A DNA stretch of 64,000 nt from Amycolatopsis sp. GM8 (GCF_021653975.1 NZ_JAJKFK010000006.1:467634-531633), one strand, 5' to 3'. Positions 1-9,004 are shown, counted from the first letter of the stretch. The notes: generated by a model not told the origin, from the sequence alone. Numbers and translations: made by a program.

Positions 1-1
1 A

Positions 2-760
2 CTCGCGGAGTACCCGGGCGCGGGCCTGGAGGCCGCCACGGAGCTCGCGGCCAAGGCGGGTGTGAGCGCTCCGACGGTGCTGCGCTTCGCGGCGCGGATC
101 GGCTACCCCAGCTACCCCTTGCTGCAGCAGGCGATCATCCGCGAGGTGCAGGAGCAGCTGGGATCCCCGCTACGACAGCTCTCGCGCCCGGCCCAGGCCC
201 CGGCAGGCGAAGACGTCGTCGCCGCGGCCAGTGCCGCATTGAGCGCGATCGTCGGCACGACCCTGGACCGGTTGCCGCGCGCCGAGCTGGACCGGGCCGT
301 CGAACTCATCGTCGACCCGAGACTGTCCGTGCACACGATCGGCGGACGGTTCAGCCGCACTATGGCCACCTATCTGGCCACCCACCTGGTGCTGCTCCGG
401 CAGAAGGTCAGCCAGTTCCCCGAAGCCGAGCTCGAACGCAAGGCCGCGCGCGTCGATCTCGGCCGCCGCGATGTCCTTGTGGTGTTCGATTTCCGGCGCT
501 ACGACGCCGATATCGTCGAGATCGCGCGAGACGCCAGTGCCCGCGGCGCGCAGGTCATCCTGTTCACCGACACCTGGATGTCACCGGCCGCCGATGTCGC
601 CAAGGTCGTCCTGCCGGCCCAGGTCGAGGTCACCAGCCCCTTCGACTCACTGGTCGCGGCGACCGCGCTCGTCGAGCTGCTCGTGGAGGCCGTGGTGGAA
701 CGCCTCGGCAACCGCGTTCCGCAGCGCCTGTCCGACATCGAGTCCGTCGACGAGCCGTGA
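2..760 (+). CDS. MurR/RpiR-family transcriptional regulator, 5' truncated by window edge
   Basis: The frame is open from the first bases of the window, so the true start lies to the left. The visible N-terminus is the second half of an RpiR-type helix-turn-helix (AAKAGVSAPTVLRFAARIGY), followed after a linker by a SIS domain covering roughly residues 90-230 (IGGRFSRTMATYLATHL; later VILFTDTWMSPAADVA). Family members sense phosphosugars or amino-acid-related metabolites and repress nearby catabolic genes. The stop is at 758-760, about 100 nt ahead of the lysine aminotransferase gene on the same strand, so it may control that gene; this is inference from position only. The GTG at 62 would delete most of the HTH and is unlikely to be the start. 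Confidence 0.85.
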   Translation, partial: LAEYPGAGLEAATELAAKAGVSAPTVLRFAARIGYPSYPLLQQAIIREVQEQLGSPLRQLSRPAQAPAGEDVVAAASAALSAIVGTTLDRLPRAELDRAVELIVDPRLSVHTIGGRFSRTMATYLATHLVLLRQKVSQFPEAELERKAARVDLGRRDVLVVFDFRRYDADIVEIARDASARGAQVILFTDTWMSPAADVAKVVLPAQVEVTSPFDSLVAATALVELLVEAVVERLGNRVPQRLSDIESVDEP

Positions 761-863
761 GCGCGCCCGCCACCCTGTAGTTGAAGTTACGGCTGGACCG
801 ATGTGCGGTCAGCTTGTTATGTTTGCATCAGCTTCGAAAGCGGATTCTCGACAGGAGAAGCGA

Positions 864-2183
864 ATGCGAACTCTCAATGCTGCCGATATCGCACCCGCGG
901 ATGTGCGCGCGACCATCGCGACCCACATGCTCGCCGACGGGTACGACCTCGTTCTCGATCTCGAAGCGTCCCACGGGTCGACCCTCGTCGACGCGCGCGA
1001 CGGTCGCGAGTATCTCGACCTCTTCACGTTCTTCGCCTCCTCGGCGCTTGGTATGAACCACCCGTCGCTGGTCTCGGCCGAGGCCCGGCGTGAGCTGGCC
1101 GCTGCCGCGGTGAACAAGCCGTCGAATTCCGATCTCTACACGGTGCCGATGGCCCGGTTCGTCGAGACTTTTGCCCGTGTGCTCGGTGATCCGGCGTTGC
1201 CGCACTTGTTCTTCGTCGACGGCGGCGCGCTCGCGGTGGAGAACGCCCTCAAGGTGGCGTTCGACTGGAAATCGCGGTGGAACGAGGAACACGGCCTCGA
1301 CCCGGCGCTCGGCGCGAAGGTGCTGCATCTCGAGCACGCGTTCCACGGCCGGAGCGGCTACACGATGACCCTGACCAATACCGACCCGATCAAGGTGGCC
1401 CGGTTCCCGAAGTTCGACTGGCCGCGGATCCCGTCGCCGTCGATCAACGGCAATGCCGACGTCGCCGCCGCCGAGCGGGTTTCCCTTGCCGCCGCACGGG
1501 AAGCGTTCGAGGCGTCCCCGCACGACATCGCCTGTTTCATCGCCGAGCCGATCCAGGGTGAGGGCGGCGACAACCATTTCCGTCCGGAGTTCCTGCAAGC
1601 GATGCAGGCCCTGTGTCACGAATTCGACGCGCTGTTCGTCATGGACGAGGTGCAGACGGGTGTCGGCATGACCGGGACCGCCTGGGCCTACCAGCAAATG
1701 GGTATTCAGCCTGACGTCGTGGCCTTCGGCAAGAAGGCGCAGGTGTGCGGTGTCATGGCCGGCGGGCGTGTCGACGAGGTCGCGGACAACGTTTTCCACG
1801 TGTCGTCCCGCATCAATTCGACGTGGGGCGGCAACCTGACCGACATGGTTCGCGCGCGGCGCATTCTTGAGGTCATCGAGGCCGAGGGCCTGATCGCACG
1901 AGCCGCGACGCTCGGCGAGAACCTGCTACTGGAGCTCCGCGAATTGGCGCGGCGCCATTCCGTGATCACCGAGCCCCGCGGGCGCGGCCTCATGTGCGCC
2001 ATCACGCTGCCCATCGCCGAACTCCGGGACGAGATCGTCCGCCGGATGCGCGACGACGAGAACACCCTGGTTCTTGCCTGCGGCGCCAGCAGTCTGCGCT
2101 TGCGGCCCGCCCTGACCGTCACCGAGGATGAACTACGCCGGGGGATCGCCGCCCTCGACCGTGTGGTGACGTCACTGGTGTAG
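864..2183 (+). CDS. lat: L-lysine 6-aminotransferase (class III, PLP)
   Basis: 439 residues. Family members transfer the epsilon-amino group of lysine to 2-oxoglutarate, giving 2-aminoadipate 6-semialdehyde, which cyclises to piperideine-6-carboxylate. The fold-type I signature is clear: a VMDEVQTGVGMTG strand followed by FGKKAQVCGVMAGG, with the PLP lysine at about residue 290. The FGKK.QVCG sequence is characteristic of lysine 6-aminotransferases rather than GABA or ornithine aminotransferases. The start at 864 is set by AGGAG at 853-857; longer open sequence to the left runs back into the regulator gene and is not coding. Lat is known both from cephamycin-type beta-lactam clusters and from general lysine catabolism. 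No ACV synthetase or other beta-lactam gene is in the window, so catabolism or precursor supply is more likely. Confidence 0.9.
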   Translation: MRTLNAADIAPADVRATIATHMLADGYDLVLDLEASHGSTLVDARDGREYLDLFTFFASSALGMNHPSLVSAEARRELAAAAVNKPSNSDLYTVPMARFVETFARVLGDPALPHLFFVDGGALAVENALKVAFDWKSRWNEEHGLDPALGAKVLHLEHAFHGRSGYTMTLTNTDPIKVARFPKFDWPRIPSPSINGNADVAAAERVSLAAAREAFEASPHDIACFIAEPIQGEGGDNHFRPEFLQAMQALCHEFDALFVMDEVQTGVGMTGTAWAYQQMGIQPDVVAFGKKAQVCGVMAGGRVDEVADNVFHVSSRINSTWGGNLTDMVRARRILEVIEAEGLIARAATLGENLLLELRELARRHSVITEPRGRGLMCAITLPIAELRDEIVRRMRDDENTLVLACGASSLRLRPALTVTEDELRRGIAALDRVVTSLV

Positions 2184-2308
2184 TTGCGAGTCTTAATCTG
2201 GTGAGGTTCTTGGCTGGTGGCGCCACGCCTTGTCCGCATGCAGTTTCGTCAGCCCGCTGCGGCGCGGCCCGCGTCGAGAGCCGCAGATGCCCCGACCCCA
2301 AGCGAATG

Positions 2309-2330
2309 CCCCGCGAACACGATCGCGGGG
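2309..2330. terminator. Hairpin between convergent genes
   Basis: Perfect 8-bp stem CCCCGCGA / TCGCGGGG with a 6-nt loop, in the 178-nt gap between lat (plus strand) and the class III aminotransferase (minus strand). There is no U-tract, as is usual in actinomycetes. It could terminate from both sides. Confidence 0.5.
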
Positions 2331-2361
2331 AACACCACGTGGGGGTGAGTGCACGCCCCGC

Positions 2362-3666
2362 TCACCAGCCTTGAAAACGGCTCACTGTTTCGTCGGAAAC
2401 CGCGCCCATCTCGACATCCGTCAGGGCCTGCGCGAGCAGTGCCAATGCTTGGTCGACTTCGGCCGGGGAGATGATGAGCGGCGGCGTCATTTCCAGGATG
2501 TCCGCGTCCGGTCCCACCGGGTACAGCACCAAGCCGAGTTCCCAGGCCCGGTAGCAGACTTTCGCCGCGGTGGAGCTTGGCGAGTTGCGCCCGTCGCAGG
2601 TTGTGCCCAGTTGCATACCGAGCGACAGCCCGCGACCTCGGATGTCTTCAATGGCGGGATGCTCGCTTTTCAGCTGGGTGAGGCCGGCCCTGAGCTGGGC
2701 GCCTCGTGCCGCGGCTTCGGCCGGCAGGTTTTCGTCGATGACCGTCCGGAGAACGGCATGGGCGGCGGCCGCGGTGACGGGGTTGCCCGCGGTACCCAGC
2801 ATGGTGAACGCCTCGGCGGTATCGAAGACGTGCGCCGGACCCACGACCGCCGACACCGGCAGGCCACCGCCCAGCGATTTCCCGAAGGTCACGACGTCCG
2901 GGGTGATGCCATCGTGTTCGAAGGCGTGCAGCGTACCCGTCCTGCCGAGACCTACCTTGACCTCATCGCAAATGAGGAGCACACCGGCTGACGACAGTCG
3001 CTTGTGGACATCCGCCAGAAAGCCGGGTGGGGGCACGATGACACCCCCGTCGGACATCAGCGGTTCGCAGATCAACGCGGCGATGTTCTCGCCTTGCTGG
3101 TCGAGCAAGGTGTCCAGTTGGTCGAGAGCCGCTCGCGCCGTCTCGGCCGCCGACGGACCGCTCGGGTAGGGCAGCAGCGACAAGTCACTGTCGGGGTGAC
3201 CGCCCGCATCCACGATGAGCCCGGAGAACTGGCTGGATCCCGCGAGACCTCCGTGGTATGAGCCGTGAAAGGCGATCACCCCGGACCGGCCCGTGCTGTG
3301 CCGGATCGTGCGGACGGCGGCCTCGTTGGCATCGGAACCGCTGTGCCCCAGGTAAACGCGGCGCTCACCGGTGCCGGGTGTACAGGCCAGCAACGCCTCG
3401 GCGAGCTGCACGGCTTCGACATTGCACGTCGACACCAGGCCGACCCCGGCCATCTGTGACATCGCCCGCGCGACCGCGGCTTGGATCGCCGGATGGCCGT
3501 AACCCAGTGACGCGATGGCCCACGAGGCGGACAGATCGAGGAGTCTGCGCCCGCCTTCTTCGACGAGCCAGCAACCCTCGCCGGCGACAACGGTGAGCGG
3601 GAAAAAACGCAGCCGTTGCGTAGCCGCCAGCACGGCTTGCTCGCGTTCGTACAGCGGCGACACCAT
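2362..3666 (-). CDS. Class III PLP-dependent aminotransferase
   Basis: 434 residues. Start ATG at 3666 is preceded by GAGGAG. Fold-type I class III features: HSGSDANEAA near residue 110 (phosphate-binding region), FHGSYHGG, LLICDEVKVGLGRTG, and FGKSLGGGLP with the Schiff-base lysine at about residue 263. Length fits omega-amino-acid:2-oxoglutarate or pyruvate aminotransferases (GABA or acetylornithine-like), but the exact amine donor cannot be read. It lies 32 nt downstream of ridA on the same strand and is probably co-transcribed. RidA proteins hydrolyse the reactive enamine/imine intermediates that PLP enzymes release, which fits this pairing. It is the second of three class III aminotransferases within 5 kb. 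Confidence 0.87.
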   Translation of the reverse strand: MVSPLYEREQAVLAATQRLRFFPLTVVAGEGCWLVEEGGRRLLDLSASWAIASLGYGHPAIQAAVARAMSQMAGVGLVSTCNVEAVQLAEALLACTPGTGERRVYLGHSGSDANEAAVRTIRHSTGRSGVIAFHGSYHGGLAGSSQFSGLIVDAGGHPDSDLSLLPYPSGPSAAETARAALDQLDTLLDQQGENIAALICEPLMSDGGVIVPPPGFLADVHKRLSSAGVLLICDEVKVGLGRTGTLHAFEHDGITPDVVTFGKSLGGGLPVSAVVGPAHVFDTAEAFTMLGTAGNPVTAAAAHAVLRTVIDENLPAEAAARGAQLRAGLTQLKSEHPAIEDIRGRGLSLGMQLGTTCDGRNSPSSTAAKVCYRAWELGLVLYPVGPDADILEMTPPLIISPAEVDQALALLAQALTDVEMGAVSDETVSRFQGW

Positions 3667-3698
3667 CAACTCCTCAGATCGGCACAATAGCGCGGTTT

Positions 3699-4091
3699 TC
3701 AGGCCCCGAGAGCGAGAATCGCGTTGATTTCCACGAGCTGGCCCGGGAAGGCGAGCGCGGCCACTCCGCAGATCGTGCTGGCCGGCCGGTGTTCTCCGTA
3801 GTAAGCGGCGTGCAGTGCGGAAAAGTCGTTGAACCAGACCGGCAGGTCGACGACCACCGTGAAGTCCTGCACGATGTGCTGCCTTCCCGCGCCGTAATGC
3901 GCCAAAACGCGGTCGATATTCGCGAAGGTGCGCTCGACCTGATCGGCGAAGCTGCCCTCGACGAAATTCCCGTCGTCGTCCCACGCCAGCTGGCCCGACA
4001 CGTAAACAGTGTCACCCACTCGGCGACTTTGACAATATCCGTAGGCACTTTCGGCCTCGAAACCGAAAGTGTGTGCACTGGCGTCGGTCAT
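3699..4091 (-). CDS. ridA: RidA-family reactive enamine/imine deaminase
   Basis: 130 residues from the ATG at 4091, which has AGGAGAG just upstream; an in-frame start at 4163 has no such site. The whole chain is one YjgF/YER057c/UK114 domain: YVSGQLAWDDDGN, the central FANIDRVLAHYGAG helix, and the C-terminal VEINAILALGA strand. Family members form trimers and hydrolyse 2-aminoacrylate and other enamines to keto acids and ammonia. The arginine usually found near residue 105 of strict RidA (RVEIE type) is not obvious, so it may be one of the Rid1-7 subgroups with a different substrate. It is first in an operon with the class III aminotransferase and divergent from a second one, across a 120-nt promoter region. 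Confidence 0.85.
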   Translation of the reverse strand: MTDASAHTFGFEAESAYGYCQSRRVGDTVYVSGQLAWDDDGNFVEGSFADQVERTFANIDRVLAHYGAGRQHIVQDFTVVVDLPVWFNDFSALHAAYYGEHRPASTICGVAALAFPGQLVEINAILALGA

Positions 4092-4135
4092 TACTCTCTC
4101 CTGAAGTTGTCGCGAGCCTAGACCATGGACTGTTT

Positions 4136-4176
4136 TGTACGCTACACTATTCCGGTCCAACACGTTAGATGTAACG
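4136..4176. promoter_or_regulatory. Two short palindromes in a divergent promoter region
   Basis: Between ridA (minus, start 4091) and the HemL-like gene (plus, start 4212) are TGTA-CGC-TACA (4136-4146) and CGTTA-GATG-TAACG (4163-4176). Both have dyad symmetry and sit in a locally A/T-richer stretch, as expected for operators. The LysR and Lrp regulators 1.3-3 kb downstream are candidate binders; that link is inference. Confidence 0.35.
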
Positions 4177-4211
4177 ATAACGTCATCAGTCGTCCGACCC
4201 CGGGGTGCCCT

Positions 4212-5516
4212 ATGACCGTTCCTGTCAGCTCGTCACCGGCCACGACCTGGGATCGCGCGCGGCGCGTGATGCCGGGCGGCGCGTCGTCCGGTCATCGCGT
4301 CGGCTGGGACCAGGTTTTCGTCAGATCCTCCGGTGCCCATCTGTGGGACGAAACCGGCCGCGAGTATCTCGACTTCCTGTGCGCCTGGGGACCCATCGTC
4401 TTGGGGCACTCGGATCGCAGGGTGAACGAAGCGGTACTCGCGGCGACCAATACCTGCGACCTCACCGGGGTGGGTCCGCAACTGGGCGAGGTCCAGCTCG
4501 CCGAAACGGTGTGCTCGTTGCTGCCGTCCGCGCAGAAGGTGGCTTTCTGCACGTCCGGGACCGACGCGGCGATGCACGCCGCGCACGTTGCCCGGGCCTT
4601 GACCGGCCGGCGGAAGCTGCTCAAGTTCCACGGCTCCTACCACGGCTGGAGCGATCATCTGGCGGTCGGCTGCGCCCGCAACGGCGTCACCGCCGACACC
4701 CCGCTCGGCAGCCCGAACGGGGGCGGGCTGCACCCGCAGATGCTCGCGGACATCGTCGTCGTGGAATGGAATGATTTCGCCGGCCTCGAAGCCGCTTTCG
4801 CCGAGCATGGTGACAGCTTGGCCGCAGTGTTCGCCGAAGGTTACATTCACAGCTTCGGCTGCGTGCCGGCGGCGCCGGGATTCCTCGAACGGATTCGCGC
4901 GCTGTGCGATCGTCAGGGAACCGTCTTCGTCATGGATGAGGTCAAGACGGGATTCCGGTCCGCATTGGGTGGTTATCAATCGATCTGCGGCGTGACGCCC
5001 GATTTGACGATCTTCGGGAAATCCATTGCCAATGGTTACTCCCTGGCCGGTATGGCGGGAAGCGACGAGGCAATGCGGTACGTCGGCGCTTACGATACGC
5101 AGCACGCAACGGTGGATGGCACCTACAACGCCTCGCCGTACGCGATCGCGGCGGCCAACAAGACGCTGGAGATCATGCGGACCGAGGACGTCGTCAACCG
5201 GCTGTACGCGCTCGGGGACCGGCTGCGATCGAAGATCCAAGCCGCGATCGACGACACGGGTGCCCAGGCGGTGGTCACCGGCCTCGGGTCGCAATGGGCC
5301 GTGTACTTCACCGACGAGGCGCCGCGGAACTTCCGGCAGGCATTGCGTTCCGACACTCGCAGGTATTCGGCCTACCAATCGACCCTGCTGGCCGGTGGGG
5401 TCCTTGAGACTGTGGCCACCGCATCGGATCGACGCCTGTGTGCGGCGACGACGGAGGAGGACATCGATCGCGTCGCGGAGGTGTACCACGCCGCGATGGC
5501 CGCGACGGTGTCCTGA
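4212..5516 (+). CDS. HemL-like class III aminotransferase / aminomutase
   Basis: 434 residues from ATG 4212; an in-frame ATG at 4125 would run through the divergent promoter and is less likely. It resembles glutamate-1-semialdehyde 2,1-aminomutase-type proteins: PGGASSGHR near the N-terminus, FCTSGTDAAMHAAHVARA, KFHGSYHGWSD, FVMDEVKTGFR and IFGKSIANGYSLAG with the PLP lysine at about residue 270. True HemL enzymes have a GKIIGGG-type lysine loop, so this is a paralogue, probably acting on a beta- or omega-amino acid, rather than a tetrapyrrole enzyme. It diverges from ridA and is followed by convergent LysR and Lrp regulators. The substrate is not predictable from sequence. Confidence 0.83.
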   Translation: MTVPVSSSPATTWDRARRVMPGGASSGHRVGWDQVFVRSSGAHLWDETGREYLDFLCAWGPIVLGHSDRRVNEAVLAATNTCDLTGVGPQLGEVQLAETVCSLLPSAQKVAFCTSGTDAAMHAAHVARALTGRRKLLKFHGSYHGWSDHLAVGCARNGVTADTPLGSPNGGGLHPQMLADIVVVEWNDFAGLEAAFAEHGDSLAAVFAEGYIHSFGCVPAAPGFLERIRALCDRQGTVFVMDEVKTGFRSALGGYQSICGVTPDLTIFGKSIANGYSLAGMAGSDEAMRYVGAYDTQHATVDGTYNASPYAIAAANKTLEIMRTEDVVNRLYALGDRLRSKIQAAIDDTGAQAVVTGLGSQWAVYFTDEAPRNFRQALRSDTRRYSAYQSTLLAGGVLETVATASDRRLCAATTEEDIDRVAEVYHAAMAATVS

Positions 5517-5549
5517 TGTGGTGGCCCCTGAGTGGCCTTCCGGTAAGGG

Positions 5550-6473
5550 CTACCGGTCGAGTAGCCGGACGCCGCGGCGATCGCGGGCGAACGTCTCCGC
5601 GGACTTCCGCATTGCGGTCTCGAAGACGTCGACGAGTTCGTCCGGTGTGGACGGAGCCGATGCCACCAGTACCTCGCGAGCGGCCGGTGTACCGCTCAGG
5701 AGTGCCGCTGACAGGCCGCGTTGTGGCTGGTACGCCATCGCCGGGATCAGGGCGGTGCCCAGCCCGCTGGCGACCAGCCCCTGGATCACCGCGTAGTTGT
5801 TGCTGCGGTAGCTCACCATCGGGTCGAACCCGGCCGCGCGGCAGAGCTGGCGCAGCGTCGCGGCGCCCGAGGTGTCTTCCCTGGTCGAAATCCAGGTCGC
5901 CTCCAGTAGGCTGGTCAGCTCGACCGGTTCGCACGGTTCGGTGTGGGCCCGGATCAGCAGCAGGTCCTCGACCAGCAGCGGACGGAGCCTGATGGTCCGC
6001 GGCCAGCGCGACGCCACGCCCCGGTACCGGTAGAGCAGTGCCACGTCGATCTCGCGACGTTCCAGCATGGGCACCAGGGACGCCGGTTCGTCCTCGTCGA
6101 GATGAACGTCCAGCCGCGGGCTCACTCGCCGCAGCCGGGTGAGCCCGGCCGGAAGCAACTGTTCGCTCGCGGTCGGGAAACTGCCGATGCGAAGCCGGCC
6201 GAGGCGACCTGTTGTGATCCGCTCGATGTCGTCCGCCAAACCCTGGAGGGCGCCGAGCGCGCCGGCCGAGCGGTTCACGATCTCGACCGCCGCTGGCGTC
6301 GGGCGGACGCTGTGAGCGTCCCGTTCGAACAGGGTGACCTTCAGCTGGCGCTCCAGGGCGGACATCTGTTGCGACACCGCGGAACCGGTGTAGCCGAGCT
6401 GGCGAGCGGCATCGGCGAACGAGCCGAACCGCAGCACGGTCGTCAAGGTCTGGAGGTGGACCGGGTTCAGCAT
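5550..6473 (-). CDS. LysR-family transcriptional regulator
   Basis: 307 residues from ATG 6473, preceded by a TAGGAG ribosome-binding site that overlaps the stop of the upstream Lrp gene. The N-terminal winged HTH is clear (LTTVLRFGSFADAARQLGYT, SAVSQQMSALE, LFERD, PTPAAVEI), followed by a periplasmic-binding-like effector domain (GRLRIGSFPTASEQLLP; RREIDVALLYRY; SGLGTALIP). Length is normal for LysR. It is co-transcribed with the Lrp-type regulator, 8 nt apart, and convergent with the HemL-like aminotransferase. The pair may control the aminotransferases on the left and the CapA-Dpp operon on the right; no operator was identified with certainty. Confidence 0.9.
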   Translation of the reverse strand: MLNPVHLQTLTTVLRFGSFADAARQLGYTGSAVSQQMSALERQLKVTLFERDAHSVRPTPAAVEIVNRSAGALGALQGLADDIERITTGRLGRLRIGSFPTASEQLLPAGLTRLRRVSPRLDVHLDEDEPASLVPMLERREIDVALLYRYRGVASRWPRTIRLRPLLVEDLLLIRAHTEPCEPVELTSLLEATWISTREDTSGAATLRQLCRAAGFDPMVSYRSNNYAVIQGLVASGLGTALIPAMAYQPQRGLSAALLSGTPAAREVLVASAPSTPDELVDVFETAMRKSAETFARDRRGVRLLDR

Positions 6474-6481
6474 GAACGCTC

Positions 6482-7543
6482 CTAGCCGAGGTGCCAAGGA
6501 TTGATGGTGACGGCGCCCGTGCTGGCGCCGTGGGCATTGAGCAGGCGTCCGTAGAGTTTGTACTGCCGCAGCACGATCCGCCGGTCGAGTATCCGCACGG
6601 CGGGGAATCTGGTGAGGATCCGGGTGGCGATCTCGTGGCTGTCTTCGGCCGAATGAAGTCCGACCGAGACCGTGAGATTGGCGGTCCCGGAGACGCCGAC
6701 GCAGGTGCGGGTTTCCCGCCAGGTGGCCAGTTTGGCGCCGATGGCGTCGACGTCGTGGTCGGGGACGCTGAGGTAGAAGATCGCGCCGGAATGCCAGCCG
6801 GCTCGCCCGCGGGCGAGGTCACAGCGGATGGTCATGTAGCCGGCGTTGATGAGCCGGGTGATGCGGCGTTGCACGGTGCGCGGACTGAGATCGAGGTCCC
6901 GGGCCAGGGTCGTGACCTCGGCGCGGCCGTCGTGGCTCAGCAGCGTGAAAAGGGTTTTGTCGGTCTGGTCGAAAGGGCGGTGGGACTCGGGTTCGGCATG
7001 AGTGTCCACAATGGCCGCCGCGTCGTCCCGGGCGAGGGCTTGCAGGCGCCACTGCAGCGCGGTGGCGAACGCGCTCGTGGCCAGCTGGGTTCGCACGGAC
7101 CGGATACCCGGGGCGACCGGAAGTTCTTGGAGCAGATAGGTCGACAGGGCCGCGGCGGTGGGAGACCAGATGAGTGCGCGGAGATTGTGCGAGCCGGTGA
7201 CGTGTTCGAGCGTCATGATGTGGGGCTGTTGCTGCAGCCAGGCAATGGCTTCCTGGGCGCGACCGGGTTCGCAGTCGAGTTCGAGGAACCCCAGGCGAAT
7301 GATCTCCAGCAGCCGCGGCCCGAGTGCGGCGGTGGTCCAGGCGAGACCGGCGTCCTGCAGGTGCTGCCAGCGGCGCGCCACAGTGGTCGCGCTGACGCCG
7401 AGGACGGTGCTCAGCCGGGACCAGCTGGCGCGCGGATTGATCTGGATCGCGTTGATCAGCGCGAGGTCGGCCTCGCTGAGGAGCTGGTCGTCGCTGCTGC
7501 CGGTTTCCTGCAACCTGATGCCCTTCATGCTTGAATCGTGCAT
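6482..7543 (-). CDS. Lrp/AsnC-family regulator with duplicated HTH-RAM architecture
   Basis: 353 residues, about twice the length of a classical Lrp. Two Lrp-type HTH units are visible: ALINAIQINPRASWSRLSTVLGVSATTVARRW near residue 28 and LFTLLSHDGRAEVTTLARDLDLSPRTVQRRI near residue 200, each followed by a RAM-like sensor region. This tandem form is common in actinomycetes and probably behaves as a pseudo-dimer in one chain. Effectors are usually amino acids. Starts at 7543 or 7528 are both possible, neither with a strong ribosome-binding site. It is divergent from the CapA-Dpp operon across 68 nt, so it is the best candidate regulator of peptide or amino-acid uptake there. Confidence 0.88.
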   Translation of the reverse strand: MHDSSMKGIRLQETGSSDDQLLSEADLALINAIQINPRASWSRLSTVLGVSATTVARRWQHLQDAGLAWTTAALGPRLLEIIRLGFLELDCEPGRAQEAIAWLQQQPHIMTLEHVTGSHNLRALIWSPTAAALSTYLLQELPVAPGIRSVRTQLATSAFATALQWRLQALARDDAAAIVDTHAEPESHRPFDQTDKTLFTLLSHDGRAEVTTLARDLDLSPRTVQRRITRLINAGYMTIRCDLARGRAGWHSGAIFYLSVPDHDVDAIGAKLATWRETRTCVGVSGTANLTVSVGLHSAEDSHEIATRILTRFPAVRILDRRIVLRQYKLYGRLLNAHGASTGAVTINPWHLG

Positions 7544-7611
7544 CTTCGGCCAGAGTAATACACCGACCCAATACTGGCGGGAACAAAATCTCGCCGGCGG
7601 AAAGGCCGAAT

Positions 7612-8967
7612 ATGGCGTCCCGGAGAATCACCGTCACAGCAACGGGAGACAGCTTCATCACCCGTCGATTGGTGCGCACCGTTCCGTCCACCGTCGAGCT
7701 GTCGCGCCTGATCAGTGCCGCGGACGTCAGGTTCACCAACTTCGAAGTGACCGCGCACGACGGGGCGGGTTATCCCGCCGCGGTCAGCGGCGGCACCTGG
7801 GCGATGGCGGCACCGGAGGTGATCGGCGATTTGCAGGTGCTCGGATTCAATCTGGTCTCGACCGCGAACAATCACGCCCTGGACTACTCCACGGGCGGGC
7901 TGCTCGCGACGGACGACAATTTGTCCCGGGCGGGCCTGGCTCATGCCGGGGCCGGGGCGAACCTGGCTGCCGCTTGTGCACCGGTGTTCGTCGAGACCGA
8001 GCGCGGGCGCGTCGGGATGGTCGCGGCGACCAGCACGTTCGACAAGTCGTGGGTCGCCGGCGATCAGCGCCCGGATCTGCAAGGGCGCCCGGGCCTGAAC
8101 GTGCTGCATCACAAGGTGGCGCACAAGGTGTCTTCGGCGCAGCTGGCCACCTTGCGGCAGATCCTCGAGGACACGAGCATCAATGCCACGTACGACCGTT
8201 CGGTCGCAACGGGGTTCGTCGTGCCCGTGGAGGATCCGAACGCAGTTCTGGTCGGTGGCCACCTGTTCGTCGATGACACCGACCCGCGGCCCACCTCGAC
8301 CGCCGATACCAAGGATGTCGCCCGGATCGTGCGGTCGATCGAACGAGCCCGTGGCGAAGCCGACTACGTGCTGGTGAGTTTGCACAATCACGAAATGCTC
8401 GGGTCCGATCTGGAGCGGCCCGCCGAGTTCGCGGAGAAGTTCGCCCGGGACTGCATCGACGCCGGCGCGGACGCGGTGATCGGGCACGGCCCGCACATCC
8501 TGCGGGGCATCGAGATCTACCGGGGCAAGCCGATCTTCTACAGCCTCGGCAACTTCATCTTCGAAAGCGATTCCGTGGCCCACCTGCCGGCGGATTTCTT
8601 CGCCGCCTACGGTCTGACCCACCACGACGACACGTTCCAGGCGTTGCGCGAGCGAAGCCGGAACTGGACCCGGGGATTCTCGGCCCAGCCCGAGATCTGG
8701 TCCTCGGTCGTCGCGAAGTGGACGGTCGAGGACGACGGCGCGATCGAGATCCGGCTGCACCCGATCGACCTCGGCCACACCGAGCCGCACTATCGCCGTG
8801 GCGAACCCCGGCTGACCGGCGACACCACCGCAATCGAGAAGCTGCAAGAACTCTCCGCACCGTATGGCACCCGCATCGACATCGAGGCCGGTGTGGGCGT
8901 GATCCGCATCGGCCCGCGGGATCAGGCGCCCGCGGGGGAACGTGCCGCGCTGCGCGCGAGCGTGTGA
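7612..8967 (+). CDS. CapA-family metallophosphatase-like protein (PGA_cap domain), cytoplasmic
   Basis: 451 residues from ATG 7612 with GGAAAGG upstream. CapA signatures are complete: TGDSFI near the N-terminus, FTNFEVT, STANNHALDYSTGG, VSLHNHE, IGHGPHILRG and FYSLGNFIFE. These are the metal-binding motifs of the calcineurin-like fold in poly-gamma-glutamate capsule protein CapA and its relatives. There is no signal peptide or membrane segment, unlike CapA of capsule producers, so it acts in the cytoplasm. No capB, capC or other polyglutamate genes are present. It is first in an operon with a Dpp-type importer, a serine hydrolase and an M20 amidohydrolase, which suggests a hydrolytic or dephosphorylating role on the imported compound; that role is inference. 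Confidence 0.85.
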   Translation: MASRRITVTATGDSFITRRLVRTVPSTVELSRLISAADVRFTNFEVTAHDGAGYPAAVSGGTWAMAAPEVIGDLQVLGFNLVSTANNHALDYSTGGLLATDDNLSRAGLAHAGAGANLAAACAPVFVETERGRVGMVAATSTFDKSWVAGDQRPDLQGRPGLNVLHHKVAHKVSSAQLATLRQILEDTSINATYDRSVATGFVVPVEDPNAVLVGGHLFVDDTDPRPTSTADTKDVARIVRSIERARGEADYVLVSLHNHEMLGSDLERPAEFAEKFARDCIDAGADAVIGHGPHILRGIEIYRGKPIFYSLGNFIFESDSVAHLPADFFAAYGLTHHDDTFQALRERSRNWTRGFSAQPEIWSSVVAKWTVEDDGAIEIRLHPIDLGHTEPHYRRGEPRLTGDTTAIEKLQELSAPYGTRIDIEAGVGVIRIGPRDQAPAGERAALRASV

Positions 8968-9004
8968 GACGACCAGAAAAACCCCGAGCTGAAAGGAGGA
9001 CCGA

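Noticed and set aside
770..782. Possible further copy of the CACTGTAGTG operator before lat
   Set aside because: The word is CCCTGTAGTT, a single imperfect copy without the 12-nt repeat, so chance is likely.
864..2183. lat as evidence for a cephamycin or other beta-lactam cluster
   Set aside because: No ACV synthetase, isopenicillin N synthase, pcd or other beta-lactam gene is in the window.
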